Assembly: GCF_900177725.1 (NCBI RefSeq)
Contig: NZ_FXAT01000003.1
Location: 310,001 to 374,000, forward strand
Reading direction: 5' to 3'
DNA: 64,000 nt
From: Paraburkholderia susongensis
GTDB lineage: Bacteria; Pseudomonadota; Gammaproteobacteria; Burkholderiales; Burkholderiaceae
A model generated the notes under the pieces. That model did no database searches. It worked only from the letters and a program-made list of their open reading frames with translations, and was not told the DNA's origin. This document shows, in pieces, positions 36,946-46,450 of this stretch (the stretch's first letter is position 1; each line of letters starts with the position of its first letter). Both the position numbers and the translations under genes were made by a program.

Positions 36946-38028
36946 ATGAAAAAATCGACTCAACGCCGTCCGACCATGACCGACATCGCCAAACTCACCG
37001 GCGTGTCGCAATCCACTGTTTCGCTCGTGCTGAACAACGCGGCCGGCGCGAAGTTCTCCGAGACCACCCGCAACAAGGTGCTGAAGGCCGCGCACGACCT
37101 CGGCTACCGGCTTTCGCTGCGCGAGCCGGTCGCGGCGTCGGGCGACGAGCGCAACCTGATCGTCTATCTCGCCGACGAGATCTCGACGAGCCCGCATCCG
37201 GTCGTCAACGTCGACGGCGCGCGCGACGCCGCATACGCGAGCGGCAAGATGCTCGCCGTCTATTCGACGCACGGCAATGCCGACATCGAAAAGCAGGTGC
37301 TCGACACGGTCCTCACCAACCCGCACGTGTTCGGCGTGATCTACGCGACCGTCTACACGCGCAAGGTCGCGCCGCCGGCCGCGCTCTCGCAGATGCCGAC
37401 TGTGCTGCTCAATTGCTACACCGGCGACAGCACGTTTTCCTCGGTGGTGCCGGCCGAGGTCGCGGGCGGCCATCTCGCCACCGACTACCTGCTGCAGGCC
37501 GGTCACCGGCGCGTCGGCTACATCAACGGCGAGCCGTGGCAGGACGCCGCGAAGGACCGCCTCAAGGGCTACCGCACCGCGCTCGCCACGGCCGATCTGC
37601 CGTTCGCGCCCGAACTCGTGCGCGACGGCGACTGGAGCTCCGGCCTCGGCTTCGAGATGACGCTTTCGCTGATGCGCGAAGCCAATCCGCCCACCGCGAT
37701 CTTCTGCGCGAACGACCTGACCGCGATCGGCGCGATCGAAGCGCTCAAGCAGCTCGGGCTGCGCGTGCCCGAAGACGTGTCGGTGCTCGGCTACGACGAC
37801 CAGGAAATCGCCCGCCACACGCATCCGCCGCTCTCGACGGTGGTGCTGCCGAACTATGAACTCGGCCGCTGGGCCGTCGAGACGCTGCTGCAGGAAGAGC
37901 ACAACCGCGCGGCCGGCGCGCCGGTGCGGCATCGCACGGTGAAACTCGACGGGCCGCTCGTCGAACGCGCCTCGGTCAGGGTAATTACCGAGGCTAAAAA
38001 GCCAATAATTAATATTATTAGTGATTGA
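36946..38028 (+). CDS. LacI-family transcriptional regulator of the sugar importer locus
   Basis: A 360-residue LacI-type repressor: N-terminal HTH MTDIAKLTGVSQSTVSLVLNNAAGAKFSE, hinge near residue 60 and a periplasmic-binding-fold effector domain with the C-terminal signature VSVLGYDDQEIARHTHPPLSTV. ATG 36946 is followed directly by the HTH; an in-frame ATG at 36913 adds 11 residues. It most likely controls the flanking epimerase and ABC importer in response to a sugar. An operator-like ATATTATTAGT overlaps its own stop-codon region. Confidence 0.93.
   Translation: MKKSTQRRPTMTDIAKLTGVSQSTVSLVLNNAAGAKFSETTRNKVLKAAHDLGYRLSLREPVAASGDERNLIVYLADEISTSPHPVVNVDGARDAAYASGKMLAVYSTHGNADIEKQVLDTVLTNPHVFGVIYATVYTRKVAPPAALSQMPTVLLNCYTGDSTFSSVVPAEVAGGHLATDYLLQAGHRRVGYINGEPWQDAAKDRLKGYRTALATADLPFAPELVRDGDWSSGLGFEMTLSLMREANPPTAIFCANDLTAIGAIEALKQLGLRVPEDVSVLGYDDQEIARHTHPPLSTVVLPNYELGRWAVETLLQEEHNRAAGAPVRHRTVKLDGPLVERASVRVITEAKKPIINIISD
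38012..38022. promoter_or_regulatory. Third ATATTATTAGT site, upstream of the ABC importer
   Basis: An exact copy of the 11-mer seen twice upstream of the regulator lies about 190 bp before the binding-protein gene, surrounded by AATAATT and ATAATAATT. It overlaps the end of the lacI-type gene. Confidence 0.6.
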
Positions 38029-38212
38029 CCGATAATAATTCTGAGTGGAATAATCGGCACGTCGGGTCGGGAAGGAAACGCACCGGCTGGTGATAGTGAT
38101 AACCCGGCCGTCTCGCTTCGGCGAAAAACTGGCAGGACCCGGCAAACACCCGAGGCAATACCGAGCAGCACAAAAAGCAAATACAACCCTCACCCGGTTA
38201 CTGGAGGAAGAC

Positions 38213-39232
38213 ATGGCGTCGCTCAATACGCAGTCGCGCAAGCACGCGCGCAAGCAGCAGATTCGTCCGCTGGCAGCTTCGCTGCTGGCTCTGGCAATCG
38301 GTCTCGGCGCCGCGGCCGCGCACGCCGACGACGCGTTGCCGAAGTTGCCCAACAAGACGCCGCTGAAGGTCGGCTTCGCGCAGACCGAAAGCAACAACCC
38401 GTGGCGTCTCGCGGAAACCAAGAGCTTCAAGGACATCGCCGCGAAGTGCGGCTGGCAGATCGTGATGACCGACGCCAACGGCTCGAACTCCAAACAGGTT
38501 TCCGACATCCAGAACATGATCGCGCAGCACGTCGATCTGCTCGTGTTCCCGCCGCGTGAAGAAAAGCCGCTCGCGCCGGTCGTGCTGCAGGCCAAGAAGG
38601 CCGGCATTCCGGTGATCCTCGTCGACCGCGACGTCGACCAGTCGGTGGCCAAGGCGGGCCGCGACTACATCACGTTCATCGGCTCGGACTTCATCGATCA
38701 GGGCCACCGCGCCGCCGACTGGCTCGTCAAGGCCACCAACGGCAAGGCGAAGATCATCGAACTCGAAGGCACGACCGGCGCGTCGGCTGCAAACGACCGC
38801 AAGAAGGGCTTCGACGAAGTGATCGCGAAGAATCCGGGCATGACGATCATCGCTTCGCAAAGCGGCGACTTCGCGCGCGACACCGGCCGCAAGGTGATGG
38901 AAACGCTGCTGCAGGCGCATCCGGACGTGACCGCCGTCTACGCGCACAACGACGAAATGGCGCTCGGCGCGATCGCCGCGATCAAGGCGGCCGGCAAGCA
39001 GCCGGGCAAGGACATCCAGATCGTCACGATCGACGGCACCAAGGGCGGCATGGACGCGATCGCCGCGGGCGAACTCGGCGCGAGCGTGCAGTCGAGCCCG
39101 TTCTTCGGCCCGCTCGCGTGCGACGTCGCGCAACGCTACGCGAAGGGCGAAAAGATCCCGACGTGGGTCAAGGTGTCCGACCGCTTCTACGATAAGGAAA
39201 ACGTGCAGCAGAACATGCAGTACGGCTACTGA
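38213..39232 (+). CDS. ytfQ: Sugar ABC transporter substrate-binding protein, YtfQ-like
   Basis: A 339-residue periplasmic binding protein: signal peptide up to AAAHA-D (about residue 38), then PLKVGFAQTESNNPWRLAETKSF, as in YtfQ, the galactofuranose-binding protein, and DVTAVYAHNDEMALGAIAAIKAAGK. GGAGGAAG gives a strong RBS before ATG 38213. First gene of the importer operon, it is followed by a 383-bp gap with a hairpin that could keep its transcript abundant. The substrate, galactofuranose or a related sugar, is inferred from YtfQ similarity. Confidence 0.92.
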   Translation: MASLNTQSRKHARKQQIRPLAASLLALAIGLGAAAAHADDALPKLPNKTPLKVGFAQTESNNPWRLAETKSFKDIAAKCGWQIVMTDANGSNSKQVSDIQNMIAQHVDLLVFPPREEKPLAPVVLQAKKAGIPVILVDRDVDQSVAKAGRDYITFIGSDFIDQGHRAADWLVKATNGKAKIIELEGTTGASAANDRKKGFDEVIAKNPGMTIIASQSGDFARDTGRKVMETLLQAHPDVTAVYAHNDEMALGAIAAIKAAGKQPGKDIQIVTIDGTKGGMDAIAAGELGASVQSSPFFGPLACDVAQRYAKGEKIPTWVKVSDRFYDKENVQQNMQYGY

Positions 39233-39615
39233 TCGCAAGCATTGGGGAGCCCCCTGAGAACAGCATTTCCTCAGGGACTTCCGCAGGCGTTGTAGCAGGA
39301 AGTCACCCGCCTTCCATGAATGTCTCCTCGTCGGGCGGGTGGCGGGAAGGGTTCGAAGCGACGCGCCCGTGACCGCACGGACCGTCGCTTCGTTTTTATG
39401 CGGCGTAACATGGGTCGGGTGCGCGTGCACCGCAGACCCGCGTCGACCGCACGTGGCCGCTCGCCGGTTCACGCTCTGCGCTACTCGCGCTGCGCGCCGG
39501 ACGGCATAGACGCAGCGGCGCAGGCGTCACGACAACGCAGGCAGCAGCACAGACAGCCGGTCGACATGGACGCCAAAGCGGCAACATCGGCAGTATCCGC
39601 ATCAGGAGAACACCC
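39233..39615. other. 383-bp gap between binding protein and ATPase genes, with a hairpin at 39252-39276
   Basis: CCCTGAG (39252-39258) pairs with CTCAGGG (39270-39276). There is no T-run, so it may act as an mRNA-stabilising or partial-termination element that lets the binding protein exceed the rest of the importer. No gene is seen in the remainder. Confidence 0.55.
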
Positions 39616-41241
39616 GTGACGGAATCCGGCAAAGAGACGCCACATTCCCCCCTCAACCGTTCGCCGCTGCTCGAGATGCAGGACATCGGCATCAGCTTCG
39701 GCGGCGTGCCCGCGTTGCGCAGCGCCAATCTGAGCGTCGCCGCGGGCGAAGTGCATGCGCTGATCGGCCAGAACGGCGCCGGCAAATCGACGATGATCAA
39801 GATCCTGACCGGCGCCTATCGGCGCGGCTCGGGCAGCGTGCGCTTCGAAGGCCGCGAGGTCGATTTCCGCACGCCGAAGCAGGCGCGCGAAGCAGGCATC
39901 AGCACGATCTACCAGGAGATCAACCTGGTGCCGTTCCGCTCGGTCGCGGAAAACATTTTTCTCGGTCGCGAGCCGCGCCGCTTTGGTCTGATCGACTGGC
40001 GCACGGTGCAGCAGCGCGCGGCCGCGCTGCTCGAATCGTTCGGTCTGCAGATCGACGTGAAGAAACCGGTCAGCCGCTATTCGACCGCGATCCAGCAGAT
40101 GGTGGCGCTCGCGCGCGCGGTGTCGTCGGACGCGAAGATGGTCATCATGGATGAATCGACCTCGTCGCTCGACGAACGCGAAGTGGAACTGCTCTTCACG
40201 GTCGTGCGCAAGCTGCGCGACGACGGGCGCGCGGTGATTTTCGTCTCGCACCGGCTCGACGAACTGTACGCGCTGTGCGACCGCGTCACCGTGATGCGCG
40301 ACGGCCAGACGGTCGCGCAAAGCACGATGGCCGAGATGGACAAATTGCAGCTCGTCACGACGATGCTCGGCCGCACACTCGCCGCCGTCGTGCAGGAAGA
40401 CACCGCCTCGCGCGAAGCGAATCTCGCGCGGCGCGGCAAGCAGGTAATCGGCGCCATGCAGATCGGCGCGCCGCCGAAAGTCAATGAGGTCTCGCTCAAC
40501 GTGCATGCGGGTGAAGCGGTGGGCCTCGCGGGCCTGCTCGGCTCGGGCCGCACCGAAACGATGCGGCTGATGTTCGGCGCCGATCCGCTCGCGCAGGGCT
40601 CGCTCTCGATCGGCGGCGAGACCGTCGCGCTGAAGTCGCCGCAGGACGCGATTGCGCGCGGTCTCGCGTATCTCACCGAAGACCGCAAGGGCGAAGGCAT
40701 CGTCCCCGAACTGTCGGTGCGCGACAACCTCACGCTCGTGTGCCTGCGCACGCTCGCGAAAAACGGCGTGGTCGACGTGAAGAAGCAGCAGGCGATCGTC
40801 GATCGCTTCATTGCGTCGCTCGGCATCAAGCTGCGTTCGGCCGATCAGCCGATTCGTGAACTGTCGGGCGGCAATCAGCAGAAGGTGCTGCTCGCGCGCT
40901 GGCTCGCGGCCGAGCCGTCGCTGCTCCTGCTCGACGAGCCGACGCGCGGCATCGACGTCGGCGCGAAGGCCGACGTCGCGAAGATCGTGCGCGAGCTGCG
41001 CGACGCGGGGCTCGCGGTGCTGCTCTCCGCGTCCGAACTCGAAGAGCTGACCGCGGTGGCCGATCGCGCGGTCGTAATTCGCGACGGGCGCACCGTCGCC
41101 GAACTGAACGGCGCCGAGATGAGCGAAACCGCGATCATGGACGCGATCGCCTACGGCAGCGAAGGCCAGTCGGCATTGGCCGAAGCGGCCCAATCCGCAC
41201 ATATCGAAGACGCGTTGGAGGGCGACCGTCATGGCGCTTAA
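39616..41241 (+). CDS. ytfR: Sugar ABC transporter ATP-binding protein with two ABC domains, YtfR-like
   Basis: A 541-residue protein with two fused nucleotide-binding domains. The first has Walker A GQNGAGKST (51-59). The second has a degenerate P-loop (GLLGSGRTE) but an intact LSGGNQQKV signature and LLLLDEPTRGIDVG; this asymmetry is normal for RbsA/MglA/YtfR proteins. The start is GTG 39616 with AGGAGAA 6 nt upstream. It energises import through the two permeases that follow, and overlaps the first permease gene by 11 nt. Confidence 0.94.
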   Translation: MTESGKETPHSPLNRSPLLEMQDIGISFGGVPALRSANLSVAAGEVHALIGQNGAGKSTMIKILTGAYRRGSGSVRFEGREVDFRTPKQAREAGISTIYQEINLVPFRSVAENIFLGREPRRFGLIDWRTVQQRAAALLESFGLQIDVKKPVSRYSTAIQQMVALARAVSSDAKMVIMDESTSSLDEREVELLFTVVRKLRDDGRAVIFVSHRLDELYALCDRVTVMRDGQTVAQSTMAEMDKLQLVTTMLGRTLAAVVQEDTASREANLARRGKQVIGAMQIGAPPKVNEVSLNVHAGEAVGLAGLLGSGRTETMRLMFGADPLAQGSLSIGGETVALKSPQDAIARGLAYLTEDRKGEGIVPELSVRDNLTLVCLRTLAKNGVVDVKKQQAIVDRFIASLGIKLRSADQPIRELSGGNQQKVLLARWLAAEPSLLLLDEPTRGIDVGAKADVAKIVRELRDAGLAVLLSASELEELTAVADRAVVIRDGRTVAELNGAEMSETAIMDAIAYGSEGQSALAEAAQSAHIEDALEGDRHGA

Positions 41242-42325
41242 GCTTCATTCAGATTCGCTTCATTCAGATTCGCTGCACCCGGCTTCCCTGCCCGCCGACA
41301 CCTTGCGCACCGATGCGGCGCGCGGCGACACCGCCACGCTGGAATCGGTCAACGCGGCCAACGCTCCACGCGCGAAACCGGCGAGCACCGTGCAGAAATG
41401 GCGCCATCTCGCGATGCAGCGCGAAGTCATCGTGCTGCTCGCGATGGTGCTGTTCAACCTGATCTTCACGCCGCATTTCTGGTCGCTGCAGACCTTCAAC
41501 GTGAACATGACGCAGGTCGTGACGATCGTGATCGTCGGCATCGGCATGACGCTCGTCGTGGCGACGGGCGGCATCGATCTGTCGGTCGGCGCGTCGATGG
41601 CGATTTCCGGCGCGCTCGCGCCGATGCTGTTTCTCAACATCCCGGGGCCGCTCGGCATCGCGCTCGCATTCGTGCTGCCGGTACTCGCGGCCGCCGCGTG
41701 CGGCGTGTTCAACGGCCTGCTCGTGACAAGGCTATCGGTGCAGCCGATCGTCGCGACGCTCGTGCTGTTCATCGCGGGACGCGGCATCGCCCAGGTCGTC
41801 ACCGACGGCAGCCTGCAGGCATTCGACACGCCCGCGTTCCAGTGGATCGCGCTAGGCAAGGTTGCGGGCGTGCCGTTCCAGGTGCTGCTGATGCTCGCGC
41901 TCGTCGCCGTGTTCGTGTGGGTCGTGCGCAAGACGCTGTTCGGCCAGTACCTGCTGATCACCGGCGGCAACGAGAAAGCCGCGTACCTGTGCGGCGTGCC
42001 GACCGCGACCGTCAAGCTGATCGCCTACACGCTGTGCGCGGCGCTCGCGGGGCTCGCCGGGCTGATCTCGATCTCGGTGAATTCGTCGTCGGATGCGAAT
42101 GTGGTCGGGCTTGGCGTCGAGCTCGATGCGATCGCGGCGGTCGCGGTCGGCGGCACGGCGTTGACGGGCGGCAAGGCCTATATCGGCGGCACGCTGATCG
42201 GCGCGCTCATCATCCAGTTGCTGCGCTATACGCTGCTCGCGCACGGCATTCCCGATGCGGCCGCGCTCGTCGTGAAGGCCGGCATCATCATCGCGGCGGT
42301 TTATGTGCAGCGGCGCTCGCGCTGA
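41231..42325 (+). CDS. ytfT: Sugar ABC transporter permease, YtfT-like
   Basis: A 364-residue inner-membrane permease with about nine membrane segments: TIVIVGIGMTLVVATGGIDLSVGASMAISGAL near residue 100 and GLGVELDAIAAVAVGGTALTGGKAYIGGTLIGALI near the end, both typical of the RbsC/YtfT class. An N-terminal cytoplasmic stretch of about 60 residues with a short duplicated LHSDS is unusual. It overlaps the ATPase gene, so the two are coupled. Confidence 0.92.
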   Translation: MALKLHSDSLHSDSLHPASLPADTLRTDAARGDTATLESVNAANAPRAKPASTVQKWRHLAMQREVIVLLAMVLFNLIFTPHFWSLQTFNVNMTQVVTIVIVGIGMTLVVATGGIDLSVGASMAISGALAPMLFLNIPGPLGIALAFVLPVLAAAACGVFNGLLVTRLSVQPIVATLVLFIAGRGIAQVVTDGSLQAFDTPAFQWIALGKVAGVPFQVLLMLALVAVFVWVVRKTLFGQYLLITGGNEKAAYLCGVPTATVKLIAYTLCAALAGLAGLISISVNSSSDANVVGLGVELDAIAAVAVGGTALTGGKAYIGGTLIGALIIQLLRYTLLAHGIPDAAALVVKAGIIIAAVYVQRRSR

Positions 42326-42364
42326 CGCTTCACGTCGCCCACCGACACTCCCGGACTCGATGCG

Positions 42365-43321
42365 ATGAAAAAGAATCTTCCTATCCTGATTGCGCTCGCG
42401 GCTCTCGTCGTCCTTGGGCTCGTGCGCTACGAACACTTCGGCTCGGCGTACAACATCACGTCGTTCTGGCGCTACAACTCGATGTTCGCGCTGATCTCGA
42501 TCGGCATGGCCTTCGTCATCATCACGGGCGGCATCGATCTGTCGGTCGGCACGGTGGCCGCGCTCGCGAGCGTGGTCGCCGCGCTGACGAGCGTCTACGG
42601 CGGCTGGGTCGCGGTGCTCGCGGGCTGCGCGGCCGGGCTTGCGGTCGGCGTGCTGAACGGCATCATCATCACGCGGCTCAAGATTCTGCCGTTCATCGTG
42701 ACGCTCGCCACCAGCCTCGGCGCGCACGGCGTCGCGCTGCTGCTCGGCAAGAACGACGCCGTATCGATCGCAGCCGATTCGAACTTCGGCAACTTCGGCC
42801 AAGGCGATCTGTTCGGGCTGCCGATTCCGGGACTCGTCGCGCTCGCCGCGGCCGTGGCGGGCTGGCTCGCGCTGCGCAGCACGCGCTTCGGACGGCACTC
42901 GCTCGCGATCGGCGGCAGCGAAGAGGCCGCGCGGCTGATGGGTCTGAACGTCGACCGCACGCTGGTCACGGCCTATGCGGTGAGCGGTCTGCTTGCCGGC
43001 ATGGCGGGCGTGATCCTCGCCGCGCAGTTCGGCGCGGGGCAGCCGAACGAAGGCGTCGGCTGGGAGCTGTTCGCGATTTCGGCGGTCGTGCTCGGCGGCA
43101 CGCTGCTGACCGGCGGCGAAGGCTCGGTCGCGATGACGATTGCCGGCGTGCTACTGCTCGGGCTCGTGTTCAATCTGCTGAACTTCGAGAACGGGCTCGG
43201 GTTTATCAGTCTGTCGGCGTACTGGCAGTCGGTGATTCGCGGTGTGTTCCTGCTACTCGTGATCGTGATGCAGGCGCGGGTGTTGAAACAGCGCGGCAAG
43301 AAGCGGGTGGCGGCAGCGTGA
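42365..43321 (+). CDS. yjfF: Sugar ABC transporter permease, YjfF-like
   Basis: A 318-residue permease of the same class as the preceding gene: ISIGMAFVIITGGIDLSVGTVAALASVVAAL, NGIIITRLKILPFIVTLATSLGAHGVALLL and ISAVVLGGTLLTGGEGSVAMTIAGVLLLG. Together with the YtfT-like protein it would form the heterodimeric channel, as in E. coli YtfT-YjfF. It starts 39 nt after the ytfT-like stop and is the last gene of the operon. Confidence 0.92.
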   Translation: MKKNLPILIALAALVVLGLVRYEHFGSAYNITSFWRYNSMFALISIGMAFVIITGGIDLSVGTVAALASVVAALTSVYGGWVAVLAGCAAGLAVGVLNGIIITRLKILPFIVTLATSLGAHGVALLLGKNDAVSIAADSNFGNFGQGDLFGLPIPGLVALAAAVAGWLALRSTRFGRHSLAIGGSEEAARLMGLNVDRTLVTAYAVSGLLAGMAGVILAAQFGAGQPNEGVGWELFAISAVVLGGTLLTGGEGSVAMTIAGVLLLGLVFNLLNFENGLGFISLSAYWQSVIRGVFLLLVIVMQARVLKQRGKKRVAAA

Positions 43322-43509
43322 GCAAGCGGCACCCGCGAGTTGAGCGTCACCAACTGCATCGGACAGAATTTCCTTACCTGACTGAGACTTGCCCCGGCAA
43401 TCACCGTCCCGGCCCCCTATCTGTGTACCGATAGACTCACCGTCGAACCGTGCGGGCGTGGCGTGCCGCCGACGCGTCACGGCGCCCCAGATCGTCGTCC
43501 TGTTTCCGC

Positions 43510-44664
43510 TTATTGACTGTCTTTGCGCAACGTCCAGACTGTCGCCGTATTCGTGTTGTCGTCTACCGCGGCAAACTGCAGGTGGCGCTTGCTGTCGAGG
43601 CCGAATGCAAGACCAAATGCGGAGCCCGACGCAGCGTCGACCGACAGTTGCGCGACGAATTGTCCCTCAACAGTGAACTCGACAATTTCGCTGGGATGCT
43701 TCGGGTCGGGATTGACCGCGTCGCCGTTTGCAGTAACGAGATGCCCGTTGGGTGCGAGTGCCAGCGCAAGCGGACCGTGCAGGTGGGTGTTGTCCTGGTA
43801 AATCATCCGACCCATTCCGCCATCATGATTCGCGCCGGCAGCGCCGTAGATCGCGAACACCGCGTTGTCGCCTGTCGAGGCGACGTAAAGCGCATCATGC
43901 GATGGGTCGTAAGCCAGCCCCGTCGGGCCGACCACGAGCGCCGCCGGGTCGGTGCGGTGCAGGTAGCCTGACGCGATGATGGTCGAGCTCGGCAGCACCT
44001 GAACGCCATTCTCCCCGATGGCAAGATCGATCCGCGCGACCTTGCCGTTCAACACATCCGAGACGAAGACCCTGGCGAATTGCCCGCCGTCGATCACGGC
44101 CAGGTCCCAGGGACCATCCAGCAGGTTGGGATCGATCAGTTGCTTGACGAGACCGCCCTGCGGATTGATGACGAGCAGCGAGCCCGGCGCGACGACGTTC
44201 TTGCCATCCGTAGTCGGCACATTGCCCACCAGCACGAAGCCGCTTCTCAGCACGGCGAGCGCCGTCGTGAGACCGAGGTTGTGGCCCTGGAAGAACGTCA
44301 CCGGGTTGCTATTGGACACGAGCTTGACGATCGTCGTACCGGTTCCCTGCAGATTCGACTTCGCATTGAAATTCGACACCACCACATCGCCAGGTTTGAG
44401 CGTGCTCCAGGACGGCACGCCGGCCGGCACGAACGCAATGCCGTACGGATTGACATCGCCGTTGGCCGGAACGGTCGATGAGGTCACCGAATTTGGCGGC
44501 AGGATCACCTCCTGCGCCCCGGCCCCGAGCGTCCCCAACGATAAAGCCAGTAGCCCGGCTCGACACACCGCACGACGCACGAAGCGCGCTGCGCGTACCC
44601 GTATCACCAACCCGTTGAAGCCAACGTATGAACCGGATGCAGACATAGCACGAGAAGCTTCCAT
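43510..44664 (-). CDS. Secreted NHL/SMP-30-like beta-propeller protein of unknown function
   Basis: A 384-residue protein with an N-terminal export signal (basic stretch then GLLALSLGTLGAGA-Q, about residues 30-55). The mature part is repeated blades such as SWSTLKPGDVVVSNFNAKSN, GPWDLAVIDGGQFARVFVSDVLNGKVARIDL and ALVVGPTGLAYDPSHDALYVASTGDNAVFAI. This is an NHL-like propeller; no catalytic residues are recognised. AGGAGGTG lies just upstream of ATG 44664, which settles the start. Single gene. Confidence 0.85.
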   Translation of the reverse strand: MEASRAMSASGSYVGFNGLVIRVRAARFVRRAVCRAGLLALSLGTLGAGAQEVILPPNSVTSSTVPANGDVNPYGIAFVPAGVPSWSTLKPGDVVVSNFNAKSNLQGTGTTIVKLVSNSNPVTFFQGHNLGLTTALAVLRSGFVLVGNVPTTDGKNVVAPGSLLVINPQGGLVKQLIDPNLLDGPWDLAVIDGGQFARVFVSDVLNGKVARIDLAIGENGVQVLPSSTIIASGYLHRTDPAALVVGPTGLAYDPSHDALYVASTGDNAVFAIYGAAGANHDGGMGRMIYQDNTHLHGPLALALAPNGHLVTANGDAVNPDPKHPSEIVEFTVEGQFVAQLSVDAASGSAFGLAFGLDSKRHLQFAAVDDNTNTATVWTLRKDSQ

Positions 44665-45250
44665 TTGACACCTCCTACTCGCAGGGACGGCCGGAGCCGT
44701 CAGGACGAGTCGCGCAGTCACCCCACTGCATTGCTTCACGCGACTCGCGTGCTGCGTAAACGAGGCAACGTCTGGTGTATTCCCCAAAAAATCGCGCCAC
44801 GCGAACGATGTCGAAAACCAGGCGATCCCGATTGCGCCGGGAGGGTTCCGCCCCACTTGCCAGTTTTATCAGCAGGGTCAATGCTGCAGCGCACGCCGCC
44901 TTTCGGTATGATCCTGAAATTGTTGCCCGCGCGGCGCGCCGCTTTCGCGCATGCCAGGCAGCCAATGGCCCGCCGCCTCGCGCGGCATTCGCCGAATCGC
45001 CGTACCCCGCTGAAGCGCGGCCGCACTCACGCCAACGTACTTTGCAGCGCCAAAAAACCGGCGCCGCCGCTTCCTGGTCCGGCAACCCGCTTCACCACGC
45101 TCAACCGCCGCGCCGCGGCCCCGCACCGCGGGCACGGTAAAATGGCGGATTGCGCGTGTTTCCCGACCACGGGTTAGCGCAGCATCGCCCTTGCCGTGCC
45201 GGCCGGCTCAGACGACTGGCCGCCTTTGTTTTCGCACTATCCAAGAAGCC
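44665..45250. other. 586-bp gap between divergent genes; no feature recognised
   Basis: GC-rich DNA with no supported coding frame; the short frames in it lack codon bias and RBS. It must hold the promoters of the propeller-protein gene and the ferredoxin-NADP reductase gene. Confidence 0.5.
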
Positions 45251-46021
45251 ATGAGCAACCTCAATTCACAAACCGTCCTGAGCGTCCATCACTGGACCGA
45301 TACGCTTTTCAGCTTCACCTGCACGCGCGATCCGTCGTTCCGCTTCGAAAACGGCCAGTTCACGATGGTGGGCCTCCAGGTCGAAGGCAAGCCGCTGATC
45401 CGCGCATATAGCCTCGCCAGTGCGAACTACGAAGAACATCTCGAATTCCTGAGCATCAAGGTGCAGGACGGCCCGCTCACGTCGCGCTTGCAGCACCTGA
45501 AGGTCGGCGACGAAGTCCTGATCGGCAAGAAGCCGGTCGGCACGCTGGTGGCCGACAACCTGCTGCCGGGCAAGACGCTGTGGCTGCTCTCCACCGGCAC
45601 GGGCCTCGCGCCGTTCATGTCGATCATCAAAGATCCGGACATTTACGACCGCTACGAGCGCGTGATCCTCACGCACACCTGCCGTTTCGTCGACGAACTC
45701 GCGTACAAGGAATACATCACCGACCACCTGCCGGCGCACGAGCACCTCGGCGAACTGGTGCAGGAAAAGCTGCTGTACTACCCGACCGTCACGCGCGAGG
45801 CGTTCCAGAACCGCGGCCGCATCACCGAGCTGATCGAAACCGAAAAGCTGTTCGCCGACCTCGGCGTGCCGGGCTTCTCGCTCGAAAACGACCGCATCAT
45901 GCTGTGCGGCAGCCCGCACATGCTGCGCGACACGCGCAAGCTGCTCGACGACCTGGGCTTCAAGGAAGGCAGCAACAACGACCCGGGTCACTACGTGGTC
46001 GAAAAGGCCTTCGTCGGCTGA
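45251..46021 (+). CDS. fpr: Ferredoxin/flavodoxin-NADP+ reductase
   Basis: A 256-residue two-domain reductase: FAD site RAYSLAS (Arg51-Ser54), then IGKKPVGTLV, NADP site LLSTGTGLAPFMSIIKD and LCGSPHMLRDTRKLL, ending in VEKAFVG as bacterial Fpr proteins do. It transfers electrons between NADPH and ferredoxin or flavodoxin and takes part in redox-stress and Fe-S supply. ATG 45251 (AAGAAG upstream) matches family length; the in-frame ATG at 45191 does not. A terminator follows. Confidence 0.95.
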   Translation: MSNLNSQTVLSVHHWTDTLFSFTCTRDPSFRFENGQFTMVGLQVEGKPLIRAYSLASANYEEHLEFLSIKVQDGPLTSRLQHLKVGDEVLIGKKPVGTLVADNLLPGKTLWLLSTGTGLAPFMSIIKDPDIYDRYERVILTHTCRFVDELAYKEYITDHLPAHEHLGELVQEKLLYYPTVTREAFQNRGRITELIETEKLFADLGVPGFSLENDRIMLCGSPHMLRDTRKLLDDLGFKEGSNNDPGHYVVEKAFVG

Positions 46022-46059
46022 ACCCCATCCGTTTGCGGCCCTCGGTGCCGCGAATCCCG

Positions 46060-46088
46060 CAAAAAGGAGCCTCCGGGCTCCTTTTTTG
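46060..46088 (+). terminator. Rho-independent terminator after the ferredoxin-NADP reductase gene
   Basis: AAAAAGGAGCC and GGGCTCCTTTTTT form a short GC stem flanked by A and T runs. Confidence 0.9.
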
Positions 46089-46450
46089 TTGCTGTTACAA
46101 ATTGCCGCCAGCTAGTTGACATTCTGCGTCGGTATTATTCCGACAAATTTCGATCCGAAAAACATCAAGCAGCGTATGAGAAGTACGCGCTAACCGTTGG
46201 TGCGACTGCGCTTTTCTTATTTTTGAGATATTATCGCGCCGCAAGATCAGACGATTCGGCAGCCTTTCGTGGTTCACCTCAATTGTTACTAAACGTAAAT
46301 TTCGTTACGTTCCAGCTTGGCAATCTGTCCGTTGCGCCCCGTGTGCGACGGACGCACCCGGAGACTTGAGAGTCGCATGCCTTCTTCTGTCTTCATGCCG
46401 CCTGTACGCACCTGTTTCGCTGTCCACACCGCATCCTGAGAGGGGAATTC
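46089..46450. other. 362-bp AT-richer gap upstream of the two-component genes
   Basis: No gene is supported. The sequence is clearly more AT-rich than its surroundings and contains TTGACA (about 46118) and several TATTAT-like hexamers, but no pair has good spacing. It is the probable promoter region of the histidine kinase gene. Confidence 0.4.

Noticed and set aside
36784..38652. 622-residue minus-strand open frame
   Set aside because: Antisense to the LacI regulator and the binding-protein gene; no recognisable domain.
39481..41232. 583-residue minus-strand open frame
   Set aside because: Exact antisense of the YtfR-like ATPase; His/Arg-rich shadow composition.
41398..43434. 678-residue plus-strand open frame
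   Set aside because: Alternative frame across the two sugar permease genes, which are clear in their own frames.
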